64,000 nt of DNA from positions 94,158,889 through 94,222,888 of the forward strand of contig CM042157.1 in NCBI GenBank assembly GCA_023376005.1, in the 5' to 3' direction. This DNA is from Doryteuthis pealeii (taxonomy: Eukaryota; Mollusca; Cephalopoda; Myopsida; Loliginidae). Below the pieces are notes generated by a model. It saw only the letters and a list, made by a program, of their open reading frames with translations, had not been told where the DNA came from and ran no database searches. The position numbers and the translations under genes are program-made. This document shows positions 1 through 12,653 of this stretch, piece after piece (positions within the stretch are counted from its first letter, which is position 1; each line of letters begins with the position of its first letter).

Positions 1-164
1 TTGTTAATACAATTTAAATGTGTGGAAAAAGCTTGTTAAACTTCCATTTACAATTAAATAAACATAAAAATTGGACTTTTTCTGTGAATTTGCTGTACCC
101 TGAATTATGTTGCCTTTTTCTGAAGCAGTGCGCACTACTTACAGCTGCGATTCTTTAATTGTGG

Positions 165-561
165 ATTGTTGTTGTAACGGGCATATCAACCCGTCTGGGG
201 CTATGTCGGTGCCTAGCATTAGGAAGTAATATATGTGTATATCTAATTTACACTTTGTTGTAATTGGTTTAAAAATGTGTTAGCATCAGTTGGGATATAG
301 TTGTATTGTATTGATTAGGGTTTCATGTCTATATTCTATGGTATATATTTTATTTCTTCAAAAAAGGACAGAAACGTCTTCTAATGTTGATCATTTTCAA
401 ATAGATCTTTCATATTGTTTCTCAAATTGAGAACCGATTTATTTTTAAATGGCAAGAAACCCTGCATTCTATGAGCAAGTGTTTAACAGTCAAAGGTGTT
501 TGACACGTTTCACACTGTGGTTGTTGTTCTGATGTGCCTTGTCAAAAATTAGTTGTCAGGA
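165..561 (-). pseudogene. LINE ORF2 3' end with tail (copy A)
   Basis: This is the mirror of 32277-32690: stop codon complement at 329-331, hairpin tail at about 173-215. It is indel-bearing. Confidence 0.65.
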
Positions 562-685
562 TAAATGTGCTGGTAGTACATCCAGAATAATCATTTACTT
601 TAAATGTATTTTTACTCACTCATTGGCCTTCTTGTTCTGCGTTCAATAAAAACAGAAATCCAAAATGTTTTATATACTGACACAT

Positions 686-810
686 GAGGCGAATTAGCTC
701 AGTCGGTAAGCGTTCGTCTAGAACCACAAGGAGTTACTAGTTCGATACAGCCCTCGCCAACTGCAACGCATGAGTAGCACAGGGAAGCTGTGCGGTAAAG
801 TAAGGACTTT
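686..810 (+). mobile_element. tRNA-derived SINE, short copy (copy A)
   Basis: This has the same head as the 4728 element (TTAGCTCAGTCGGTAAGCG, B box AGTTCGATAC) but stops soon after GTGCGGTAAAGTAAGGA. It sits at the end of a LINE fragment. Mirrors: 32040-32160 (B) and 54530-54650 (A'). Confidence 0.65.
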
Positions 811-1589
811 CAAATAGATCTTTCAATATTTTTTGGCATTAAAAATAAACGGTTTTCGCTGATGTGAGCAAAAAACGCCTGCCTTCTATGATGTAAGGGT
901 TTAGACACAAATAATAGAAATCAACATACGAAAAATAATTCTGAGAACAGTTTGAAATTTATCGTCATATGAATGAAATGTCTCACGAACTGAAAAACCT
1001 AAAGCGTCTGGTTTCATAGCCAATCGTGTCTGGCATTTAGCCCATTTACTGGCACGGGGACATCCTTTAGTTTTAACAAGGTGCGTCCTGGCGGCAATGA
1101 AAACTAGCATTGCGGTCGAGCATATTGCAAACTGACATCAAAACGCTAAAATCTTTTATCTTTGTTTTACAGATCACTTAACTGTGAGATTATGACAAAT
1201 TTAGGAAAAACACTCGCTTCAAAAATAAACACACTTAATCATCAGATCTCTTCCTTTTAAGCTTGTTGTAAGTGATACTAGGGTTGTTGTTTTAAAAAAG
1301 TTTCGGATGTTTCCCGAACCAGAGGAAATACGTATTATATATAATACTATATAATATATACTTTACGTGTACGACACTTATTTATCATATGATGAACAAT
1401 GATTGTCCTGGTACTCATGATGGGAAATAGGCATTGAAATTACAAGCCAACACTGAATTCGAAACTCCAGACTTCATCATCAATCATCATCTGGTCGCGC
1501 AACAGCACAGATTCGCTATTACTCTTTCTCAGCCATCCGTCCCTATCGATTTTTAAAAAATTACTTTTGTGAATACCACCAAGAATATA

Positions 1590-2650
1590 CGCCCTCCTGG
1601 CATAAGTATTAAGTTTTAATGTATTGAAATATATTAAATAGACTAACGAAATTAAAAGAACGCATATAAAAAGATGACATTTTTTTAGTTATATTTTAAT
1701 TGGTTTCTTATAAAATCATTCATAGAAATTGATTTTAATACGTTGGAGAATAAACAATAATATAAAGATCAGTAACACCGAGTAATTATTTAAATTTTAG
1801 TGTAATGAAATATATTAAATTAGAAAGACTAACGGAAATTAAATAAGAACACATATAAAAACGATTACACTTATTAGTTATACTGCAATATATGCACCCT
1901 CCGGGCAGTATTTAAGTTTTAATGTAATAAATATCGTATTAAATTAGAAAGTCTAATAAGAATGCAGATAAAAAGATATGTAACAGAGTGGGGGTATAAA
2001 TAGAAAAATAGAAATGAAACTTACTCTTCCATCACTCCCGTCTTAATTGCTGAATTTTACTTATTTACTATTTAGTTAAATTAGGTAATAAAGAATAAAA
2101 TTACACTTATTTTTTCTTGTTAATGGATTTCATTTAAGATTTATTGGAGAGATTTTTGCTTATATTCATTAAAATAAAACCAAACAGTTAGAAATCAATA
2201 ATACTAAGCACATATTTAATAAAATCACATTTTTAATATCAAATATGCAAATTAGCCTTCCATTCACACTGTAAACCACTATTTTTTGTATATATAAATA
2301 CAATTGCATGTTATTTGCATGTAGATATGGACAACACTAATAAAAGGTGAAGCAATTTTATTAATAATTGAGGTTTAAATAAAATATAAATCATGGGGAA
2401 TGTGATGTAAATAACTATGTTAATTGTGACTCGATTGTAAATATAGTTTCGGTTACAGACAGGAAAAACAACACAATCTCCATTATAATAAGATTCTAAT
2501 TGGTTCCTATATAAAAATAATTCATAGGATTAATACATTGGAAATAAAAAATAATATTAAAGATCATAACACCGAGTAATTATCTATTAAATCCAGTTTG
2601 TTAAAACCAGTATGCAAATGTTATATATCAGCCAGCCCTGAGCTTCTGAT
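1590..2650. repeat. AT-rich dispersed repeat cluster (copy A)
   Basis: Repeated blocks include GCACCCTCCGGGCA followed by AGTATTTAAGTTTTAATG, then CATATAAAA.GATTACA, and GTTAAAACCAGTATGCAAAT, at 1600-1800, 1800-1990, 2220-2630 and again at 12780-13010. No coding sequence. Mirror: 30190-31290 and 19840-20110; noisy copy 55400-56480. Confidence 0.55.
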
Positions 2651-3130
2651 GCTGGTGAAAATTAAGATACAAATTAGTGGGAAGTTCAATCTCCCTCTCA
2701 CACTCCCCAATTCTCTCTTTACCCTCACAGAGAAATAACACATATCAGTAGTTAAGCAAGATATATATAGAGAGGGAGAAAGTTACAGCAGACTGTGAAG
2801 TAAGGTATGGGTTAGTTTTTGACTTAATTGCAAATTACGACTAATCTGACTCTTGAGCTAGTAAGCGAAACTATATCTGGTATATCTGACTCATTAGATT
2901 AATATACTATTTGCTCTACTTAGGTATCAAGCATTTTTACATTTCAGCTTTAACAAATCTAAGCGACATATATATCTTTTTCTTTTGACAGATGATGGAG
3001 TGTTAATCGATTATTTTTGGTTGGTGCGATTCCTGGTCTTTTTTTTTTTTTTTTTTTTTCATTTTTTTTTGTATATTTTACTAACAAATTATTTGCCTTT
3101 TTTTTCTTCCGCAAGGGTTTACTGATAGGA

Positions 3131-3456
3131 TAGTAATAGTATAGTATAGTATAGTATATATACTGTGTGTGTGTGTTAGAAGGAAAATAAACAACATGCA
3201 CTCTATCTATTATTAGTTTAAATAACAAATAAAATAATAGAAAACTACAAAATCTTTTTAGTATACAAAGGCTTTCGTCAGAGTAAATCTTTTGGTGTTT
3301 TTAAATCAAAGCGTTAAAAATGCATGTGTGCAAGGATAAACTCCTGGCCGAAACAGCGTGTCAGTAAAAATAAAATCTATTTTATCCATTCGGCATTTTC
3401 TTTCTCTTGTTTATTTTTCCTTTCAACATACCGTCGGATTGCTTCCATTTCAACTT

Positions 3457-3508
<52 letters not shown>

Positions 3509-3929
3509 TTTGGTGGGGTACCAAGTTTCTTGGTATTAAGATGATTCTAAGCTCGGCTTTCCTCCAACAGTTGGTTGCTGAGAGTTCAGGGTCACGTTTG
3601 AGAGCTCAATGTTTAATTTTATAAACAGAGCAAAGTAATTTGTAAAGAAAAAAGCCTTAAATACCGCGGAATACAGACGATTATGGTCCATTTCCACCCG
3701 TGGGTATCTGAGACCCTCGAGTTTCTTCAGCATCACTTTTCTTTTATCAACTGGCAAAATAATCAAATTCAGCTTACATTTATACATCTTTCTCCGCCCC
3801 CCAGGGATGATATCGTATTTCACTTCCTTTAAAAACCTTTCTAGCAGTTTCTTTCATTTTTGGGTTGGCGTTTAGGTTTGTTTGTTTAAGCCTCATGTTA
3901 TTTTTCTCTCTCTCCTCTTTCATTATATA

Positions 3930-3968
<39 letters not shown>

Positions 3969-4015
3969 GATAGAGAGAGAGAGAGATAGAGAGATAGAGA
4001 GGAGTAGAGAGATAG
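3131..4015. repeat. Microsatellite-rich stretch (copy A)
   Basis: TATAG repeats (about 3131-3165), CA/TA runs (3458-3507), and a TA run into GA/GATA repeats (3922-4015) lie within 900 bp, with a poly-T tract at 3040-3059. The CCTTGGTATTAAGATGATTC-type sequence between them is unique in the unit. No gene seen. Mirrors: 28827-29800 and 56897-57870. Confidence 0.8.
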
Positions 4016-4319
4016 TCTGCTTTACCTCTAACAACTACAGAGCAAGGGAGAGCTGGTAGTTGTGGCTTTTCCAGCCGGTGAGTTATTTAATAAGTTATCC
4101 TAAACATATTAGCTACTACTTGTAAAATCTGTCCGAAGTGGTTTTTCTATTTTGACATACAAAAAAAAAAAAAATAAAGTTACCTGTTATTTCCCTTAAA
4201 TTAAAAGACTTCTAATATGTTTAAATATTACATTTAAACAAAGGCTATCATTTGGGGTAGATTAGGAAAATGAATGTGACTTCTGAGTGGAATGAGGGCG
4301 GTATAGGATGTTAAGAGTT

Positions 4320-4460
4320 AATGGATGCCAACCCATTGGTTTATTTTATGTGGAAAAACATTTCATTTCTTTTTGTTGGGTATGGCTGTTATGTGTGTAG
4401 CTATTTGCTTGGTGGGTTGAGTTTTATGGCATTGTCACCCATTGGGTTATTTTATGCAAA
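4320..4460. repeat. Tandem LINE-tail hairpin motif (copy A)
   Basis: Two copies of the GGCA..AACCC / GGGTTAT..ATGCC hairpin motif lie side by side: ATGCCAACCCATTGG and GGCATTGTCACCCATTGGGT. They are separated by TATGGCTGTTATGTGTGTAG, itself repeated at 4476. Mirror 28370-28510; noisy copy 58170-58310. Confidence 0.5.
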
Positions 4461-4727
4461 GACATTTATGTGGGGTATGGCTGTTATGTGTGTGTAGCTA
4501 TTGGAATCATTTGGGAATTTCGCTTCTATAGAAATTGGCTATATGATGCATGTTTAGTTAAGTGCTGAAATCAGCATTTCTGCTGAGGATTTGTATATCA
4601 AGTGTTTATGTAGGTCATTTTTTGTAACGCTCTATTGAGACCTACATCTTGATAGGACAACGTTCTTTTCAGAAAGTTCTAGTTTTTAAGTATCGTATTT
4701 TCCAAACAGTTTTGTTCATGTTAAACA

Positions 4728-4985
4728 CCGGTTAGCTCAGTCGGTAGAAGCGTTCGGCTAGAAACCACAAGGTTCTAGTTCGATACGTCCTCACCAACTC
4801 AGCGTATGAGTAGCAGGGGATGTGTGGTAAAGTAAGGAGTTGAATGGTAGGCTGTGGTGTCTCGCCACCGTCAGACGCAAAAACAACCTCCTTGGTCCTA
4901 GCACTAGTGAAAAAGGGATAGACTCCCTCGCTGATTGGCTGATACTGACTTTAGGCGTCCCCCGACGACTTTAACTTACTTACAT
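4728..4985 (+). mobile_element. tRNA-derived SINE (copy A)
   Basis: The head contains a pol III A box (TTAGCTCAGTCGGTAGA, about 4732) and B box (GGTTCTAGTTCGATAC, about 4771), as in a tRNA. The tRNA fold is not retained. A body of about 170 bp follows, rich in short conserved blocks such as GGTCCTAGCACTAGTG and CTGATTGGCTGATACTG. Copies: 27860-28125 (B, minus) and 58578-58830 (A'). A shorter one lies at 686-810 and mirrors. Confidence 0.75.
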
Positions 4986-5390
4986 TGTAGAACTTTAGTT
5001 TGAGTTTGGGTGAAGGTTTGTGTATTTGATAAATCCGACCCAAAAGACAACCCCGATAGAGAAACTGAAGACATAATCCTGTATACGAAGAATACAGCAA
5101 CCGTATACGAAAAGACATTAGAAGAATTTTAAGAAACGAGTCTATGTTTCCGTGACAACATTCACCCTAGGTCAGTTGACAGGCCTCCATCCAACGAATT
5201 CACCGCATCCCAAATGAAGCATCCCAAATGCTCGGCAATCCAATGCAATTGAAGTTATGAGTGTCAGCCATTTGCGGTTCCATCGATGAATTCCACAAAG
5301 ACCTGGGCCCAAGATCAGCTCAGCATCTTGCTTGATGGTTTTGAGCCAGGTTTTCAGTTGACCCTTTTAGCATTTCCCCCAATCCCTTAG

Positions 5391-5639
5391 GTGATACTGG
5401 GTTGATGGATCACGAGTGATGTCACCAGGTTGTCAATAAAAGACTAGTCAAACAAGCTAGTGAAGACGTCCCACAAGAAGAGACTGCTGTAGGGAGAGAG
5501 ATTCTGCATCTTACCCTGAACAGTAGTGTTAGAAGATAAATTCGCCGCCATTGAACACGGAGGATTCAGTGAAGGCAATAATTGTCAATACCCAAGTTTG
5601 CAAACGTCCCCCAACCAACATTGGCAGAGAGTTTCATAA
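5391..5639 (+). CDS. Terminal exon of the unrecognised convergent gene (copy A)
   Basis: This is the mirror of 27206-27455, with acceptor AATCCCTTAG at 5381-5390 and stop TAA at 5637-5639. Copy A carries several indels, such as two extra bases before GTTTCATAA, so its frame is broken where copy B is open. Confidence 0.5.
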
Positions 5640-5781
5640 AGAATGATTATGCAACTTATTTCAGATTGGACTTTGAAAAGATGAGTCTAAACTTGAATTT
5701 TTTTTGTTTCAATTTCTTTTATTCAGTAATAAAGAAAGGCATTTACATAAATTTGATTTATTTAGAAAAAGATAATTTGTT

Positions 5782-8700
5782 TTATTTCCAATGGTTGTTT
5801 AGCGTCATTGGAAATTTGTCGTGTAAATCCATTGCTGACGCTGAAATCAGAAAAAAAAAAAAAAAAAGTTTCAAAATAGGTTGTGTCTGAGTTATCAAAT
5901 AACAACATTAAAATCTGGAAGAAGGTTAACTGAATCAAGTAACTATAGGCACCCCAATAGAGACCAGTTTGAAAAAGAACAGTTTTGCTTTTCACTGCAA
6001 CTTCCAGTTGTTTTTAAACAAAAGCAACTGAGATTTTTTGGATATAGAATTCCACTGTAAGATTTTTTTAAAAAAGCTAGTTCATATTTATTAACAAACC
6101 AAAGACACACATTTTCATATTTAAAATAGTTTTGATTTTACTTAAAAAAAAATAATCATTTTCATGTTGTTGTTGTTGTTGTCTGATTCAACAACATGAA
6201 TATCATATAATATAAATATATAATATAAAAATAGACAGCATTTTTATATTAAAAATTTATTTCAATAGCTCTCAATTGTTAGTATTATCTGCGTTATTCG
6301 GACTATTGTCCTCGTCTTCATTGTTATTTGTACAACGTTTCGGCCGATATACCCTCCGGCTCTTCAGGTATTTCTTGTCGAACTCTGGAATTTCTTGTCG
6401 TAATTGTGAGCCATCAAGGAACTTTGAACCTAACCCTTTATTTAGTCCATGGGGGTTCCTGTTCTCATTCTTGCTAACAATGCTGGGATAGGAGTTGTGT
6501 TAATTATTTTTTCTATGTTACTGCCTTACTCAGGAGATTGAACCCGGAAGTCCAGAGATAACTGTCACTTAGACCTGTCTTAACCTAACTACCTTATCCA
6601 CTAGGCCATGGGTCCAATTGGACGCCTACCCCAGCTATGGGTTAGCGGAATGAGAACAGGATACCGCCGTGGACTAAATAAAGGGTTAGATTCAAAGTTC
6701 CGTGATGGTCCTGATTACTCATTCCCTAACCTCTGGGCATAAATTAACGCAAATTGGATTACATGCCGTATTAAAATATCTATACTAGCAGACATAGACT
6801 ACCTTGTCTTTTTGCGGCAGTATTTGACCAAAATAATGATTGAAATTGTGGAGGAGTTGGGCAAAATGTCAAGTTTTCAGTTACCATTAATTTGAAAAAA
6901 AGTTAGTTGGAATTTTGTTTTAGAACTGAAAATACAATCACTCCTTTCCTCTTTTAAAGTTACAAGATATTCGAGAATGTTGATCATGGAATCTATCTTT
7001 AATAAAAAGTAAATCTTTAAAGTGTGATAGGCATTTACCCAACCCCTCTACATGAGCAGGATGTGACACAAGGTCAATTTTACAGGTTTGAAATCAGAGT
7101 TTTATCTTCACCTAGACTGGTCGCCATACCAAGGTTAAAGAGCCTAAATCTGCTCTATATTTACCCATAGCTGGAGGGAGAACAGTTGGATGTACACCTT
7201 TCCCAAGGGTATTAGTGCCATGTGAAAATGCAAACAGCCCTTGTCCATTTAAAGTGTGTATAAACAACAAAAGAAAGAAAAGTTTAGCTTTAAAATAAGA
7301 AAAAGAAAATCTTACAATTTGGGCCAAATGAGGTGGGAGTTGTCCTGCTCCAGTTAATGGAGCTTGATGAATAACATGATTGGCAAAAGACTGACAAAGT
7401 TGGACAGACATGTTTCTGAAAGACAAAACAACAAAATGTTCAAGTTTAAATGAATCAAATCAAAATCAATAGAGATACATGAAATTTTTACACTAAATTA
7501 CAACACGTTTGGTGGAGGACATTTATTTTTGTAACAACAATTTGGAGGGTGGAGGATCTTTATTTTGAAGAACAATTTTTGGAGGATGGGATGGACGATC
7601 ATTTTTGAGCAACAAATTTTTGGGAGGGTGGAGGACGCTCATTTTGAGCAACAATTTTGGAGGGTGGAGGACGCTCATTTTGAGCAACAATTTTGGAGGG
7701 TGAGGACGCTCATTTTGAGCAACAATTTTTGGAGGGTGGAGGACGCTCATTTTGAGCACAATTTTGGAGGGTGGAGGACGCTCATTTTGAGAACATTTAC
7801 GGAATTTCGTGGGGGTGAGAAGAGGTCATAAACACATCTCTACATATTATATCATTCATCTTAGTTGGTTACCCTCTGCGTGTTTGTGTTTAATTAATAT
7901 ATAATATTATTAATCATAATATCAATATTTTCTTATATAATGTACATTGTAGTCTGAAAGACTTTGAACCACCCTGTACATTATAGAAAAAATACTGATG
8001 TTATAATTAATGATATTATATATAACACAGTTAAAACAATATGTAGAGTGACAACACTTTTGGATGCAGCATATATATATTATATATTAATATACACACA
8101 CTGTGTATGTGTGTGTCTAGCGTTTTTCTCTCAAAATGTTATGAGAATCTATGAATCTGATTCAGTCAAACATTAGTTTTCTGATTTTTTTTTTATTATA
8201 TAAATGACAGTGATGTTGTTAGCTTTTTGATTTAGTACGTCCTGGGATGCCACGTATTTGCTTTGAATGAGTCCCCAGGAAAATTTATGGGTCAAATAAA
8301 GCTGTCTAACTCCTACCTTGTAACCTATCCTGTGTAATTCATTTCTAAGAGACTATGAAATGCATTTAGAATTAGCTTGAAATGGTGAGGGAAGAAAAAA
8401 AAAAGAAAAACACTGGGATGCATGGGTCACATTTTACTGTGGTCTTTTTTTAGATTTTGTGTGGTCAGGGATGCAGGATGTGTACCTATCAGCATCTCTC
8501 TAATGATAAATTGGTATTTGTGATGTAAGATAATTTCTTAAGGAAATTATAGATTTTGATTTATAGAACACACATCACTAAGATGATAATTGTTTTTTTT
8601 GTTTTTGTTTTTGTTTAGTTTTACGGCATATCAACCTCAGTGGGTCATTTAAGTTTTGAAATAAATCAATTCTTATGGTAATACATTTTTTTTTAATAAA

Positions 8701-11700
8701 TACATTTTTCTATTCTAACCCATAGATGGGACCCATACAGGTATACCACTCCGGGCCAGAGTGGACCAGGGAGCAATGGTGACGAAGGGGTGCTCGCACA
8801 TTCCCCAAACCGCCAAACTGGAACCTCACATCAGATAGAGTTTAATGTCATTCCAAGGACATGTAGACCGCGCAGCCACCGCCTTCTAGCACCCATATGA
8901 TAAAAAGGGGTTGGGGCTTGCCATAAGGGCAATAGGATTGGGAAAATCATATAGGTGCTAGGCTTGACGTGACCAGCTGATTGATGCGGAGGGGCCTCTC
9001 CGACCACCCATCTAGCCAAGATAGGGCCAAAGTGGAGTATTGCATGTCATGAACTGCTCATCCAACTGGGCTCTATCCTTAAGCATCACAGGTCTCACCC
9101 ATGGCCAACAGTGTGGCCCCATTGGGGGAGTCCTTATCCCTCTGAGCAGAGGTGCAGTCGATGCATTCTAACGCCCCAGCCGACAGGGGCGGTAAGATGA
9201 TAAGATAAACCAATAGATGAAGCTTTATATACGAATTATTTATTAGAAAAAAAAGTGACTTACCTTTAAAAGATGAAGTCCCATAAACATGTGTTTGCTG
9301 GCATTACAATATTCAGGATCTTGTAATTCCGGTAGAAATACACCACTGCCTGATAAGTATCACTTTCAAACATTATGTCTGAAGAAGGAAAACTCTGAAA
9401 GAAAAAAAAAAAAGTTTTCGATTAAGGAAGGAAGGTTAAATCGAACTTAACAGACCTAAATCCCACATCGTATGTGTTTGTAGGTGACTACCTATGACAC
9501 GAACATGGACTTACCCAAAGGGCATATATTTAACAGAGTAAAGCTACCAAACGATAAGTAGCAGATACCTGTTTTTCTGTGTAAGCTGTAACAAGGAACC
9601 TTCCATTGTATGTGATATATATTGCTGAATACAATGTGTTCCCTACACTTTTATACCCGTGTTGAGTTATTATTTTACGACCCTTAAACAGGTCATAACA
9701 GTATGTTACTTTAACGAAAGAAAAAAATAATAAAATCAGGGAATTAAATGAATTTAAGGAATTTTCAGTGTTGTATATCAATAAATTTTAAGTGTTGATA
9801 TATTAATTAAATAAAGATATAATGCACTAGTTATTTTATTCTAAAACATTTACATTTTTCCAGGTCAGTTTAACTTTGAACCACTGTATCTTTGAGGCGT
9901 AACACAGATTCTCAAGAATCTGTTACTGCTATAATGATGCTCTTACAAAAAATAAGAATGCAATGGTCTGCTTAATGCATATTGCTGAAATAAAACTCTA
10001 GATACCTATATATTAATACTTGTGATCCTTAATTGTACGCTGTTATTATCTTGCAACACCTCTGGCTAAAAATAGAACTGTCCAAATCATCACAAGATGA
10101 AATGAAAAAATAAAAATCTTGATTATCTGGTGTTGCTTATCTGTCAAATCTTATTTCTTAAGAGTGTCGTTAGCTAAATAATGAAACCTTCTGTTTTCCA
10201 TAATAAAGAAAGAGAAAGAAAGTACATGCTATACAGAAAATATTAAAGAAAGAAAGAGTAGGTGAAAGATAGAGAGGGGGTGATCGCGCAGAAGCGATAA
10301 TGCTCATCAGCCAATTTTATTTGAACATAATGAAAAATGAAGAAGAAGGGAAAAGAAAAAAAAAAGAGTGAGAGTAAAATCAAGATTATATACTTTTTAC
10401 ATATTGAACCTAATTGCAATAGCTCTTTAAGTAAACGTATCAAAGGTTGTAATGATTAATTTTCATACTGTGGTATATTCACAGGTACACTAGTTTAAAT
10501 TTAATGAAGGAGGAAGACAATTTTTTATATCTTGTAAAAGTTTGAATCCAAAGAAAAAATGTTAATATTTGATCTATTGATCTATTAAATTGCCTTTTTT
10601 TAAAAAAAAGTTTATTTGTTTAATGACACAATACAACCCTTATGGGTTATTAATGCTAAAATGTCATTCACTTTCAAATGCTTTGATTACACTCATACCA
10701 TTCATTGCAATCATTTTTTAAAATAAATTGTTGATTTATTTTTTTTTAATTTGCTAAATAATGACAACACGTCTAATAAAAATAAATTAGATATAAAACT
10801 TTACAAGAAAAAACAAATTTGGATTTATCTTGGACTTATTGCCCTCATCTTTAATTTTTTCACGCTCAGAATTGCAAGGCATGGAATAAACTGCCCGTGC
10901 TCGTTGTAGGCTGGCCGAAGTACTGAGTCTTTTCAAAAAGCCTCCATGCTCTCCTGTAGTCCGCCGACACTAATACCTGATGCCGACTCTCCACGTACAT
11001 ATGCACACACGCGCACACATACATATTACTACTGTAACTGTTCATGTTCCTGACACTAATACATTATTCTGTGTACTTGACATGAAGACTTTGATGAGTT
11101 ATGGTGCACCTGAAGCACTGTAACACATAGAAATTTCCTTTATTATTATTAGTATTATTGGATATTTCAGATTATAGTCCCCATCTCATTGTTATCTGTA
11201 CATTTAAGAAAAGAAGGTTCCGGAGTTCCCAGAAAGCTTCCCAAGTCTGATAAGAAAACCTGAAGAAGGCCGGAGGGCACATCGGCCGAAAATTGTACAA
11301 ATAACAATAAAGATGAGGACAATAGTCCAAATAATCTAAATAACACAACATTACAGTAGGATAGAATAATTATCACAATCACTTATTTTTAAAAAAAGAA
11401 GAGTAGTAAGATTGAAGATGAATAAAACATTTTAATCTTGATTTTTCTAAAAAATTGTTTTCTTTTCTTTTAAAACAAATCTACTTATGTGAAGATAGTT
11501 TGTTACTTTACATGAACAAACTTCGTACAACTCCAAGGAGAGCGTTAGAACTTCAGGTAATGTATGGAAAGACGAGTGTTGAAAGACGCTTCATGAAGGC
11601 CATAATACGTGATTTGCTCAACTGGAAAAATAATTTGAAAATAATTCAACATTTAAAATAAATAAAGAATCTTATGAAGGGAATTATTATTAGATAAATC

Positions 11701-12617
11701 TGATTATTATAACAATAAAATAAGACCAGTTTATAAATGACTAGAAGCAGCTACCCAGCATTGCTAGGTAGAGGGGGGGGGATAATAAAAAGTTAGTCTT
11801 GCAGATCCATTGGTTTTTTGGTCTTACATAATTGATTTATGTTTTAATCACGAATGCCACCAATGACTTTCCCTTCTCTTTCTATTCAAATCCTAATTTT
11901 TAAATATCTCCCCAGATATAGATAAAATCTTCATTATTTTTTGCCCAAAAAGGAAGCTCTGGTGATAATGAATGTGTATATATATTTACTTTGTCATTAA
12001 TTGTTTTTTTTCATAGTTTTATACATGGTGATTGCCGCTTCTTCACAGATAAAGGCCATTTCTACAAGTTCGGTGGTGAACGTAGCGGTGGCCCAGGCTT
12101 TCAGCTTTGTTTTATACACTGTTATACATAATAAGCCTCTTCCCCTGTTTCCTTCGTGTGTAACGTACGTGACTGAGACCAACCTTTGTCAGGCAGGCCC
12201 TGCCACACGCTGTCACATATATAGTCTGGCTTAAATGTAGGAAATGTGTCCACAACGTTTGACATTGTGCCATTTGCGTCGAGCCGTTTTACCTCAAACT
12301 CCTTGCAGCTATCATAGACAAGTTTTCTCCTAAGCCGCACGATTCGTAGCTATTCTCTCCCACTCATGAACGTTTTATATTGAGAGTTTTGATTGTTGTT
12401 TTTGATAGCATTCCTAAAACGCTTTTTGGGCTTGTGCCTCGATGCTTCCCACATTGCCAGTTCTCTGTAGAACAATTTGCTTCGGGAGTCTGCTGTCTTG
12501 CATTCTGGCAAGATGCCCAGCCCAGCGCATCTGGTTACATATAATGCGCATTTCTTACATTGCGCGACGTATTGGCTTGTTGCAGACGCACCAAACAGTA
12601 ATTTATATATGTACGGA

Positions 12618-12653
<36 letters not shown>

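Noticed and set aside
3324..3624. Small frames containing YIYIYI runs
   Set aside because: They translate TA dinucleotide repeats.
4728..4800. Genuine tRNA gene
   Set aside because: A and B boxes are present but the acceptor and anticodon arms do not pair, and the block heads a longer dispersed element.
7523..7831. Repetitive proteins of about 80 to 90 residues on both strands
   Set aside because: They are translations of the 36-bp intronic minisatellite.
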